Shown here in pieces: positions 1-6,051 of a DNA stretch of 12,981 bases; the stretch's first letter is position 1, and each line of letters starts with the position of its first letter. A program made the position numbers and the translations under genes. The notes under the pieces are model-generated. The model did no database searches. It was given only the letters and a program-made list of their open reading frames with translations, and was not told where the DNA came from. The DNA lies in the NCBI GenBank assembly GCA_025966335.1, contig JAICRS010000065.1:1-12981 (forward strand), given 5' to 3'. This stretch comes from Nocardioidaceae bacterium. Lineage in GTDB: Bacteria > Actinomycetota > Actinomycetes > Propionibacteriales > Nocardioidaceae.

Positions 1-62
1 AGCGGATCGAGAAGCGAACGGTGCGGCCGCGAGAGTCGGCGACCGAGGGAGGCAACAACTGA
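1..62 (+). CDS. scoA: 3-oxoacid CoA-transferase subunit A, C-terminal tail (partial)
   Basis: The frame beginning at base 3 stays open from the window edge and ends at TGA 60-62, giving the last 19 residues RIEKRTVRPRESATEGGNN. An IEKRTVR motif close to the C-terminus is typical of the A subunit of succinyl-CoA/3-oxoacid CoA-transferases. The stop codon overlaps the ATG of the next gene (TGATG), and that gene encodes the B subunit, as expected for a translationally coupled pair. Only the tail is visible, so the call rests on this motif and on the neighbour. Confidence 0.72.
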   Translation, partial: RIEKRTVRPRESATEGGNN

Positions 63-694
63 TGGCGTGGACGCGTGAGGAGATGGCGGCGCGGGCGGCC
101 TCGGAGCTGACCGACGGGTCGTACGTGAACCTCGGGATCGGGCTGCCGACGATGGTGCCGAACTACGTCGCCGACGACGTGGAGCTGGTGTTGCAGTCCG
201 AGAACGGGATCCTCGGGGTGGGGGCCTACCCGGTCGAGGGTGAGGAGGACCCGGACCTGATCAACGCCGGCAAGGAGACGGTGACCCTGCGCAAGGGTGC
301 GTCGTTCTTCGACTCGGCGACGTCGTTCGGGATGATCCGCGGCGGGAAGATCGATGCCGCGATCCTGGGTGCGATGCAGGTCTCCGCGGCCGGGGACATC
401 GCGAACTGGACCATCCCGGGGAAGATGATCAAGGGGATGGGCGGCGCGATGGACCTGGTCCACGGCGCCAAGCGGGTGATCGTGCTGATGGAGCACACCG
501 CGAAGGACGGGTCCTACAAGATCGTCAACGAGTGCTCGCTGCCCTACACCGGCAAGGGCGTCGTGCAACGGATCATCACCGACCTGGCCGTGATCGACGT
601 GGTCCCCGACGGCGGCGGCCTGAAGCTCGTCGAGCTCGCCCCCGGTGTCACCGAGGACGACGTCCGCTCCAAGACCGAACCGCCGCTCGGCTGA
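62..694 (+). CDS. scoB: 3-oxoacid (succinyl-CoA type) CoA-transferase subunit B
   Basis: This 210-aa protein is the beta subunit of a family I CoA-transferase. With ScoA it moves CoA from succinyl-CoA to a 3-oxoacid such as acetoacetate or 3-oxoadipate, in ketone-body or aromatic catabolism in the cytosol. The family motif SENGILG lies at residues 46-52, and Glu47 is the expected residue that forms the glutamyl-CoA thioester. An N-terminal NLGIGLPT segment (23-30) and the IPGKMIKGMGGAMDL region fit the family, and the length is normal. GGAGG at 48-52 precedes the ATG by 9 nt. The C-terminus (KTEPPLG) runs into an inverted repeat: the last codons and the TGA lie inside the left arm of the nuclease cassette. 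PcaJ (3-oxoadipate) cannot be told from ScoB by reading alone. Confidence 0.9.
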   Translation: MAWTREEMAARAASELTDGSYVNLGIGLPTMVPNYVADDVELVLQSENGILGVGAYPVEGEEDPDLINAGKETVTLRKGASFFDSATSFGMIRGGKIDAAILGAMQVSAAGDIANWTIPGKMIKGMGGAMDLVHGAKRVIVLMEHTAKDGSYKIVNECSLPYTGKGVVQRIITDLAVIDVVPDGGGLKLVELAPGVTEDDVRSKTEPPLG

Positions 695-772
695 TTACCA
701 CGGTATGCAGCCGATCTGCCCCTCCCCATGGTGTTCGCGCCATGGGGAGCGGTAGAACGCCTTGGGGATTGC
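681..772. repeat. left arm of 92-bp inverted repeat flanking the nuclease gene
   Basis: Positions 681-772 match the reverse complement of 1842-1933 without gaps. By hand count 83 of 92 positions are identical, and the core 693-752 against 1862-1921 matches at 58 of 60. The arm covers the last codons and stop of scoB, then TATGCAGCCGATCTGCC, then a CCATGG hairpin, then a degenerate CTTGGGGATTGC segment (761-772). Outside the arms the similarity stops, and no obvious direct target-site duplication is visible. Such a match at this distance is far beyond chance, so the arms mark either an inserted cassette or two copies of a dispersed element. Confidence 0.93.
719..752. other. REP-like hairpin in left arm, possible bidirectional terminator
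   Basis: CTCCCCATGG (722-731) pairs perfectly with CCATGGGGAG (740-749) around the 8-nt loop TGTTCGCG. Two more pairs extend the stem outward (719-752, 720-751) past one C-C mismatch at 721/750. The hairpin lies between the convergent scoB and nuclease genes, so it could end transcription from both sides, though no T-tract follows. The same hairpin, without the mismatch, recurs in the right arm. Confidence 0.75.
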
Positions 773-792
773 CGCCGCCCAACGTTAGGTGA

Positions 793-1734
793 TCAGGCCG
801 CCAAGCGCATCAGCCGACGGATCCGGGCAGCGGTTTCGGCACCCCGGTAGAGCTCGGCCCAGATGATCCGCACCATCGCCCACTGCAACGTCTCGCGCAG
901 CAGATCCTCGCGGACCTTCTCGTTGAACACGGCGTCGCCCGGACCCTTCCCGGGCTTGAGTAGCCGGCCGTACTTGATCCTGCCGTCGAACTCGCCGAGC
1001 AGGCGGTACTCGGGCCAGGCGAAGTCCGTGGTTCCGATGAGTCGCCCGTGCTGGTCGAGCACGTCGTACTGCAGTTCAGGTGCGGGGAGGCCGTGGACGT
1101 AGCAGAGATAACGCGTCCGCGACTCTCCCGGTGACTCGGCGCGACCATCGGCGAACCGGACGGCGATCTGCAGCTTCCGGAACGCAGGCCAGCTCTGCAT
1201 CAGACAGAAGGCGGCTTCCAGCTCCCCGACGGTGAACCGGCGCTTGTGCAGGCCGTCGTCGAAGAGCACGATGGCGGCCTCCGTGGTGAGCTGGGAGCCG
1301 GTCTCGAGTGCGGCTCGTGCTGGCTTGACCACGAAGTATCCGTCGTGGTCGACCACGTCCTCGTCGAGGCAGAGCCCCTCGTGGTGGACGACCCCCGCCT
1401 CCGTGCGCCCGGCCCCGCCGTCAAGCCGAGTCACGTGCACCTGCGAGAGGTCGGCGTTCCATGCCGTAAGTCCGTGGTCCACGGCAGCGCTGACGTGGCT
1501 CAGAGCGACGTTCGTGCCGAGTCGCTTCATGACCGCACGAGCGCTGGCACGATGTCGCGCCAGCTCATCGGCCTGCGCCCACAGGTCGCTGAAGGTGTAG
1601 GCGCCGGTGCGGATCCGGGTCCACAGCCTCACCCTGATCGCGCGAGCGATGGCCCTGTCGTCGTAGCCGCACGCCAGCGCGTCCGCGCGGGTGAACGAGC
1701 CGGTTGTCTCAGCGAGAATCCTCAGTCGGTCCAT
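793..1734 (-). CDS. AbiEi-type winged-helix / Vsr-DUF559-like nuclease protein flanked by inverted repeats
   Basis: This 313-aa protein belongs to an actinobacterial family usually labelled 'type IV toxin-antitoxin AbiEi family antitoxin domain-containing' or DUF559. The first 45 residues (SFTRADALACGYDDRAIAR, then RIRTGAYTF) resemble the small AbiEi-type winged helix. The C-terminal third resembles a PD-(D/E)XK fold of the Vsr type: Glu204 in SPGESRTR, Asp237 in TTDFAWP, then GEFDGRIKYG (247-256) with Glu248, Asp250 and Lys254, and the terminal VREDLLR...VRIIWAEL. All expected catalytic positions are present, so a DNA nuclease is plausible but untested. The ATG at 1734 was chosen because homology starts there. 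The frame stays open upstream to 1872, but that stretch is low-complexity and enters the repeat. No strong Shine-Dalgarno or -10 box is evident, and no AbiEii toxin gene adjoins. The gene stands alone between two inverted arms. Confidence 0.78.
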   Translation of the reverse strand: MDRLRILAETTGSFTRADALACGYDDRAIARAIRVRLWTRIRTGAYTFSDLWAQADELARHRASARAVMKRLGTNVALSHVSAAVDHGLTAWNADLSQVHVTRLDGGAGRTEAGVVHHEGLCLDEDVVDHDGYFVVKPARAALETGSQLTTEAAIVLFDDGLHKRRFTVGELEAAFCLMQSWPAFRKLQIAVRFADGRAESPGESRTRYLCYVHGLPAPELQYDVLDQHGRLIGTTDFAWPEYRLLGEFDGRIKYGRLLKPGKGPGDAVFNEKVREDLLRETLQWAMVRIIWAELYRGAETAARIRRLMRLAA

Positions 1735-1841
1735 CCGCCGAGGGTGGCGCGCGGTCGGACTGGCGGGAACGTGCGCAGCCGTGGCTGTGGACGGGGATCT
1801 GTCGCCGTTGCCTGGGGACGATTGCTGGTCCGACGTACGAC

Positions 1842-1933
1842 GCACTCCCCATGGTGATCTCCCGCTCCCCATGGCGCGAACACCATGGGGAGCGGCAGAT
1901 CGGCTGCATACCGTGGTGATCGGCCGAACGGCG
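1842..1933. repeat. right arm of 92-bp inverted repeat flanking the nuclease gene
   Basis: This is the reverse-complement partner of 681-772. Its outer end, 1933, is the base just before the stop codon (1934-1936, TAG on the minus strand) of the styA-styB fusion gene. The arm holds three CCATGG-centred units: CTCCCCATGG at 1845-1854, and the two halves of a perfect hairpin at 1862-1895. The inner 20 bp (1842-1861 against 753-772) match at only 15 of 20 positions, so the arms have decayed more towards the nuclease gene. Confidence 0.93.
1862..1895. other. REP-like hairpin in right arm
   Basis: CCGCTCCCCATGG (1862-1874) is perfectly complementary to CCATGGGGAGCGG (1883-1895), giving a 13-bp stem with the 8-nt loop CGCGAACA. 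The loop reads as the complement of the left-arm loop, as expected for an inverted copy. It lies upstream of the nuclease gene and just beyond the end of the monooxygenase gene, in a run of minus-strand genes. It could therefore insulate the nuclease gene from read-through. Confidence 0.78.
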
Positions 1934-3700
1934 CTACAGGTCGGGGTGCTTGGTGGCGAGCCGGTAGAACCCGGAGTGGAAGACGAGGGGCTCGCCGCCC
2001 GGTGCGTCGTACGACTCGATCTCGCCGAGGAACACCACGTGGTCGCCGGCGTCGATCCGTTGCGTGGTGCGGCACACGAAGTGGGCGACCGTCCCCTCGA
2101 GCACCGGTGGGTGCGCCTCGTCGTCGGTTCCGGCGTTGACGACCTGGTCGGCCGGCACCAGCGTCACCGCCTCGAACTTCTCCGCACCCGAGGTCGCGAA
2201 CTGTCGCGAGAGGTGGTGCTGGTCGGCGGCGAGCACGTTCACCGCGAACCGGGTCGCCTCCTCGAACGCCGGCAGGGACGGCGAGCTGCGGGCGGCCGCC
2301 CAGAGCACCAGCGGCGGGTTCAGCGAGACCGACGTGAACGAGTTCGCGGTCATCCCCCAGCGCTGGCCGGCGGCGTCCTCGGTGGTCACGACGGTGACCC
2401 CGGTGGCGTACTGACCCAACGCGCGGCGCAGGTCCCGCGGCTCGAACGGCGCGTCCTCGGTCGCGATCTGCTCGGCGACGAACGCGTCCGCGGCCTCCGC
2501 GGAGAACCACCACGGGCTGAACAGTCGCGCGTCGTCGAACCCGGCGGCGATCTGTGCGGCGATCGCGGGGTGCCGGCCGGCCGCGTCGACGACCCGCCGC
2601 TGGTGGGCGGCGGCCGGCGGCAGCCAGGCGTTGGTCCAGGCCGTGGCCCACTGCGCCCAGCCGCGCCAGAAGTTGTCGAAGGTACGTCGCATCCACGGCT
2701 CGTCGAACTCGCCGCGGTGACCGATGATCGCCTCGAGGTAGAACGAGGCCGACTTGATCGCGTTGTTGGACCCCTGGCTGGTCAGCGGATCGTTGAGCAC
2801 CACCACATCGGCCATGCCCAGGACGGCGGCGCCGGAAGGCAGCGAGCCGACGGGTCGCCGTACCACCGGGCAGATCCGTCCGCGCAGCACCGCGTTCGCG
2901 TCGACCAGGGACCAGCCGGCACCGGACCGCGCCCACTCGTCGGGGAAGTGCGCGGCCAGTGCCTGCGCGAGCCGGTCTCGGTGCTGCACGGGCGTGGTCA
3001 CGTCGTCCCAGCAGTCCAGCGGCCCGCCCGGCACGCCCTCGACGACGAAGATGTCGCACGGCCCGTCGACGGTCAGCGCGGGACAGGTGAAGCACTCGCC
3101 GACGCCCTCGACGGAGGTGTAGCGCAGGCCCGGGCCGGCCGGGTCCGGGTCGATCCCGCGCAGGTAGGTCAGCGATGCGACGCGCTGCGGCGAGGAGTAC
3201 GGCGAACGCGCCGGATCGACCTGGAACAAGGAGGTGAGGCCGCCCCGGCCCGTCGAGACGACCACCAGGTCGTGGGTCCGGGCGAGGTCCTCGACGTCGT
3301 CCACGTCGGCGCTGCGGACCATCACCTTGCCGCCGAGCCGCTCGATCTCGTCGAGCAGCAACGGAACTCGGAGACGCTGGTCGATCGACCGGGCCGGGGT
3401 GGTCAACCGGGTCCGGAACGAGGCCTCGGAACCGTCGGCCCGCCGGGTGCGGTAGGTCATCTGCTCGATCGGCGGGGCCTCCGGCAGCAGCCCGGTCACC
3501 CCGAGGGCGGCCTCCACCTCGAGCGCGGACTCGAAGGTGATCTGGCTGGACAGCACCGAACCGGTGCGAATCTCCTCGGCGGTGCGGTCGGAGACCAGCG
3601 TGACGTCGTACCCGTGCTGCAGCAGGCCGAGCGCGAGCGTGGTGCCGGCCGGGCCTGCGCCGACCACGGCGACGCTCCGGGTGGGTGAGGTCCCGTTCAT
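1934..3700 (-). CDS. self-sufficient styrene/indole monooxygenase: StyA-StyB fusion
   Basis: This 588-aa protein fuses a two-component flavoprotein monooxygenase to its own reductase. Residues 1 to about 412 are StyA-like (group E): the FAD-binding GAGPAG is at 14-19, and the LNDPLTSQGSNNAIKSA region (302-318) matches the FAD-contacting end of the StyA fold. Residues from about 419 to 588 are a StyB-like NAD(P)H:flavin oxidoreductase, with GQYATGVTVVTT (429-440), GMTANSFTSVSLNPPLVLW (449-467) and GDHVVFLGEIE (552-562). Fused enzymes of this type are known from Rhodococcus opacus 1CP (StyA2B). They epoxidise styrene and indole, the latter giving indigo, and feed FADH2 from the reductase half. 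The ATG at 3700 is the only good start. A GGAGG lies only 1 nt upstream, which is unusually close. An alpha/beta hydrolase gene ends 12 bp upstream, suggesting co-transcription. The true substrate is unknown. Confidence 0.9.
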   Translation of the reverse strand: MNGTSPTRSVAVVGAGPAGTTLALGLLQHGYDVTLVSDRTAEEIRTGSVLSSQITFESALEVEAALGVTGLLPEAPPIEQMTYRTRRADGSEASFRTRLTTPARSIDQRLRVPLLLDEIERLGGKVMVRSADVDDVEDLARTHDLVVVSTGRGGLTSLFQVDPARSPYSSPQRVASLTYLRGIDPDPAGPGLRYTSVEGVGECFTCPALTVDGPCDIFVVEGVPGGPLDCWDDVTTPVQHRDRLAQALAAHFPDEWARSGAGWSLVDANAVLRGRICPVVRRPVGSLPSGAAVLGMADVVVLNDPLTSQGSNNAIKSASFYLEAIIGHRGEFDEPWMRRTFDNFWRGWAQWATAWTNAWLPPAAAHQRRVVDAAGRHPAIAAQIAAGFDDARLFSPWWFSAEAADAFVAEQIATEDAPFEPRDLRRALGQYATGVTVVTTEDAAGQRWGMTANSFTSVSLNPPLVLWAAARSSPSLPAFEEATRFAVNVLAADQHHLSRQFATSGAEKFEAVTLVPADQVVNAGTDDEAHPPVLEGTVAHFVCRTTQRIDAGDHVVFLGEIESYDAPGGEPLVFHSGFYRLATKHPDL

Positions 3701-3712
3701 GCCTCCAGACTC

Positions 3713-4510
3713 TCACCCACCCGGTCGTGCCCCTGAGCGCACCGCGTCGAGGACAGCCGGCCAGGCCGGTGACCACGGGTCGATCACGCCGAAGTGCTCG
3801 ACGCCCTCCAGCTCGTGCAGCACCACCCAGGGATGGGCGGCGTGCAACCCGCGCGAGTTCGCCACCGGCACGATGTCGTCGTCGGCGCCGTGCACGACGA
3901 GCACCTCGCACGACGGCCGGGTCACGAACCGGGTCACCGGGTCGGCGGCGTCGTAGCGCTGCGGGACGTCGCCGGGTTCCCCGTCCAGCAGAGCCTGGGT
4001 GGCGTCGTCCCCGAGATGTGCGGCCGCGGCGGCGCGGAGATCTCCGACCGGGGCGAGCCCGACCACGCGGTCCACCCGCAACGGTTCACTGGCCAGCCAC
4101 AACGCCAGGTGGCCCCCGGCCGAGTGGCCCATCAGCGTCGTGGTGCCGGTGGCGATGCCCAGTCCGTCGAGCAGGGCGGGCAGCGCAGCCACCGCCGCGG
4201 CCACATCCTCGGCCGTGGTCGGCCATCCGCCGGCGCGGTCGCCGTGGCCTCTCACCCGGCGGTACTCCGGCGTGGCCACGACGAAGCCCTCGGCGACGAG
4301 CGCGTTCGCCAGGGGCCGGGTGTGCATCCGGTCGAACGAGGCCCGCCAGAAACCTCCGTGCAGCAGGACGACGAGCGGGCGCGGATCACGTGCGGTCTCG
4401 CCGAAGGCCGGGGGCAGGTGGAGGTCGATGATGCCCTCGGGGTGGTCGGCGTACCTCCCCACGGCATCGGCCGCGTCCGCCGTACGCGTCAGCACGTCTC
4501 GGGGATCCAC
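3713..4510 (-). CDS. alpha/beta hydrolase, HGGxW esterase / kynurenine formamidase-like
   Basis: This 265-aa cytosolic serine hydrolase has the full set of expected residues. HGGFW at 51-55 is the oxyanion-hole motif of the formamidase/BD-FAE-like group. GHSAGG at 129-134 places the nucleophile at Ser130. The acid is Asp211 in HGADDDIVP, and the base is His239 in VEHFG. It heads an operon with the StyA-StyB fusion. In that setting it may hydrolyse an ester, lactone or N-formyl product of the oxygenation (inference). Two GTG starts are possible, at 4516 and 4510. I chose 4510 because TAGGTT (4522-4517) then sits exactly 6 nt before it, the same leaderless spacing seen at nth. The 4516 start would add Met-Pro only. 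Confidence 0.85.
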   Translation of the reverse strand: MDPRDVLTRTADAADAVGRYADHPEGIIDLHLPPAFGETARDPRPLVVLLHGGFWRASFDRMHTRPLANALVAEGFVVATPEYRRVRGHGDRAGGWPTTAEDVAAAVAALPALLDGLGIATGTTTLMGHSAGGHLALWLASEPLRVDRVVGLAPVGDLRAAAAAHLGDDATQALLDGEPGDVPQRYDAADPVTRFVTRPSCEVLVVHGADDDIVPVANSRGLHAAHPWVVLHELEGVEHFGVIDPWSPAWPAVLDAVRSGARPGG

Positions 4511-4516
4511 GGGCAC

Positions 4517-4522
4517 AACCTA
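4517..4522 (-). promoter_or_regulatory. -10 box TAGGTT of a leaderless promoter for the hydrolase-monooxygenase operon
   Basis: TAGGTT on the minus strand is followed by 6 nt and then GTG at 4510. Actinobacterial leaderless genes typically have TANNNT 6-8 nt before the start codon, so that transcription begins at the start codon. No convincing -35 box is visible. It lies back to back with the -10 box of the divergent DUF4177 gene. Confidence 0.5.
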
Positions 4523-4541
4523 CCGGCCGCACGCGCGGCGA

Positions 4542-4547
4542 TAGAGT
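4542..4547 (+). promoter_or_regulatory. -10 box TAGAGT of a leaderless promoter for the DUF4177-RidA operon
   Basis: TAGAGT is separated from the ATG at 4555 by 7 nt, and no Shine-Dalgarno sequence lies in between, which is the arrangement of leaderless actinobacterial transcripts. The whole divergent gap to the hydrolase is under 50 bp, so the two promoters must share bases. Confidence 0.55.
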
Positions 4548-4554
4548 CGGCCGC

Positions 4555-4710
4555 ATGACGAAATGGGAATACCTGACCGCGCCGGTTCTGGTGCACGCGA
4601 CCAAGCAGATCCTCGACAACTTCGGTGAGGACGGTTGGGAGCTGGTGCAGATCGTTCCGGGGATGAACCCCGAGAACCTGGTGGCCTACTTCAAGCGGGA
4701 GAAGGCATGA
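4555..4710 (+). CDS. DUF4177 small protein (Rv3678A-like)
   Basis: This 51-aa protein opens with MTKWEY and carries the family signature ILDNFGEDGWELVQI (residues 20-34). These short proteins have no known biochemical role. DUF4177 genes are found next to RidA genes in this actinobacterial block; the M. tuberculosis counterpart is Rv3678A (from memory). The stop TGA (4708-4710) overlaps the RidA ATG (4707-4709) as ATGA, implying translational coupling. The gene is short enough to be missed by length-filtered gene finding. Nothing in the sequence suggests a signal peptide or membrane segment. Confidence 0.87.
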   Translation: MTKWEYLTAPVLVHATKQILDNFGEDGWELVQIVPGMNPENLVAYFKREKA

Positions 4711-5165
4711 GCACCCCCGAGGACCGGCTCGCCGAGCTCGGCCTGAGCGTGCCCGAGGTGGCCAAGCCCGTCGCCGCCTACGTTCCCACGGTGCGGACCG
4801 GCAGCTACGTCTTCACCTCCGGCCAGCTGCCGATGCGCGAGGGCCAGCTGATCACCACCGGCAAGGTCGGCGGCGAGGTCAGCCCGGAGGAGGGCGTTGA
4901 GTGCGCGCGCCAGTGTGCGCTGAACGCGATCGCCGCCGTGCGCGCCGAGATCGGTGAGCTGTCACGGGTGAAGAAGATCGTGAAGATGGTCGCCTTCGTC
5001 GCGTCGACCCCGGACTTCACCGGACAACCCGGTGTCGCCAACGGTGCCTCCGAGCTGTTCGGAGAGGTGTTCGGCGAGGCCGGCCAGCACGCGCGTTCCG
5101 CGGTCGGTGTTCCGGTGCTGCCGCTCGATGCACCCGTCGAGCTCGAGCTGATCATCGAGGTCTGA
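4707..5165 (+). CDS. RidA family protein (Rid/YER057c/UK114)
   Basis: This is a 152-aa cytosolic protein of the trimeric Rid family. Canonical RidA hydrolyses reactive 2-aminoacrylate and other enamine/imine intermediates released by PLP enzymes. The sequence has YVFTSGQLPM (34-43) and the C-terminal HARSAVGVPVLPL (128-140). Arg130 there corresponds to the carboxylate-binding arginine of active Rid proteins, followed by VELELIIEV. The ATG at 4707 is used because it overlaps the DUF4177 stop and has a GGAGAAGG-like ribosome site. The frame is open further upstream, but only inside DUF4177. It belongs to the Rv3678c-like subgroup, longer at the N-terminus than the ~130-aa E. coli form. Its exact substrate is unknown. 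Confidence 0.9.
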   Translation: MSTPEDRLAELGLSVPEVAKPVAAYVPTVRTGSYVFTSGQLPMREGQLITTGKVGGEVSPEEGVECARQCALNAIAAVRAEIGELSRVKKIVKMVAFVASTPDFTGQPGVANGASELFGEVFGEAGQHARSAVGVPVLPLDAPVELELIIEV

Positions 5166-5169
5166 CGCC

Positions 5170-6051
5170 GTGGACCCCACCCGCCGGCTTCCGGCGCACA
5201 TGGTCGACCAGGTCCGCGCGTTCGCCGACGGGAGCCAGACCCCCGCCGAGCCGCGCGACGCCGCCACGGTCGTGCTGATCCGGGCGGGTGCGACGCCGGA
5301 TCCCGGCGCCCTGGAGCTGTACCTGCTCCGCCGGCACGTCGACATGGCGTTCGCCGCCGGGATGGCCGTCTTTCCCGGCGGTGGGGTGGACCCGCGCGAC
5401 TTCGACCACGAGGTCGCCTGGGTCGGCCCGTCCCCGGCGGAGTGGGCCGAGCTGCTCGGCACGGACGAGTCGATGGCCCGGGCGCTGGTCTGCGCTGCGG
5501 TGCGGGAGACGTTCGAGGAGTCCGGTGTGCTCTTCGCCGGTGCGACCGACGACTCGATCATCGACGACACCACCGGAGACGACTGGGAGGAGGACCGGCG
5601 TGCCCTCGAGGCGCGGGAGCTGTCCTTCACCGAGTTCCTGCAGCGCCGCGGGCTGCGTCTGCGCACCGACCTTCTGCGGGTCTGGGGTTCGTGGTTGACA
5701 CCGGTGTTCGAGCCGCGGCGCTACCGGACCACGTTCTTCGTCGCCGAGCTGCCCGCAGGCCAGGTCACCCGCGATGTGTCGACCGAGTCCGAGGAGGTGG
5801 TCTGGCTCTCGGTCGGCGAGGCGCTCAGCGCGGTCGAGGAGAAGCAGATGCTGATGCTCCCGCCGCAGTACTGCACGTGCCTGGAGCTGTTCGACCTGAC
5901 CAGCCCCGGTGAGGTGCTCGCGGTGGCCGGGTCCCGCGAGATCGAGACGGTCGAGCCCACCGCGGCGCTCGACGACGAGGGTGCCTTCCTCACCATCCCG
6001 GACCGGCTGGTGGCGCTGGGCGCTGCCGTGAAGCAACGGTTGCCTCGATGA
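5170..6051 (+). CDS. Nudix hydrolase with split Nudix box (NUDT19/RP2-like)
   Basis: This 293-aa protein starts at a GTG 4 nt after the RidA stop. The Nudix box is divided: the glycine part FPGGGVD is at 68-74 and the catalytic RETFEESG at 112-119, with about 38 residues between them instead of the usual ~16. An insertion at this place is known in NUDT19 (RP2)-type enzymes, which cleave CoA and its esters, so a CoA-ester or nucleotide diphosphatase role is the best guess. Glu113, Glu116 and Glu117 would bind the metal. The C-terminal part (about 180-293) has no motif I recognise. Its stop overlaps the start of the MBL gene as ATGA, so it is part of a four-gene operon. Confidence 0.85.
   Translation: MDPTRRLPAHMVDQVRAFADGSQTPAEPRDAATVVLIRAGATPDPGALELYLLRRHVDMAFAAGMAVFPGGGVDPRDFDHEVAWVGPSPAEWAELLGTDESMARALVCAAVRETFEESGVLFAGATDDSIIDDTTGDDWEEDRRALEARELSFTEFLQRRGLRLRTDLLRVWGSWLTPVFEPRRYRTTFFVAELPAGQVTRDVSTESEEVVWLSVGEALSAVEEKQMLMLPPQYCTCLELFDLTSPGEVLAVAGSREIETVEPTAALDDEGAFLTIPDRLVALGAAVKQRLPR

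Noticed and set aside
793..1734. Type IV toxin-antitoxin system (AbiEi/AbiEii)
   Set aside because: No AbiEii nucleotidyltransferase toxin or any small partner gene adjoins. The C-terminal part looks like a nuclease and not like the AbiEi C-terminal domain, so the database label should not be read as a function.
1735..1872. 46-residue N-terminal extension of the nuclease protein into the right repeat arm
   Set aside because: The family normally starts near MDRLRIL. The extension is Ser/Pro/Thr-rich, would start inside the hairpin, and looks like untranslated upstream sequence.
681..1933. Classical insertion sequence
   Set aside because: The only gene has no DDE, HUH or serine/tyrosine recombinase motif, the arms are much longer than typical IS ends, and no target-site duplication is visible.
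1691..3688. Long plus-strand frame of 665 codons opposite the monooxygenase gene
   Set aside because: It is antisense to clear StyA-StyB and nuclease coding sequence and its translation is rich in Arg, Gly and Val without any domain. High GC content commonly opens such shadow frames.
1722..3911. Long minus-strand frame of 729 codons
   Set aside because: It is another frame of the same strand as the monooxygenase and hydrolase genes, is Arg/Ala-rich and low-complexity, and has no motifs, whereas the alternative frame has unambiguous FAD and flavin-reductase motifs.
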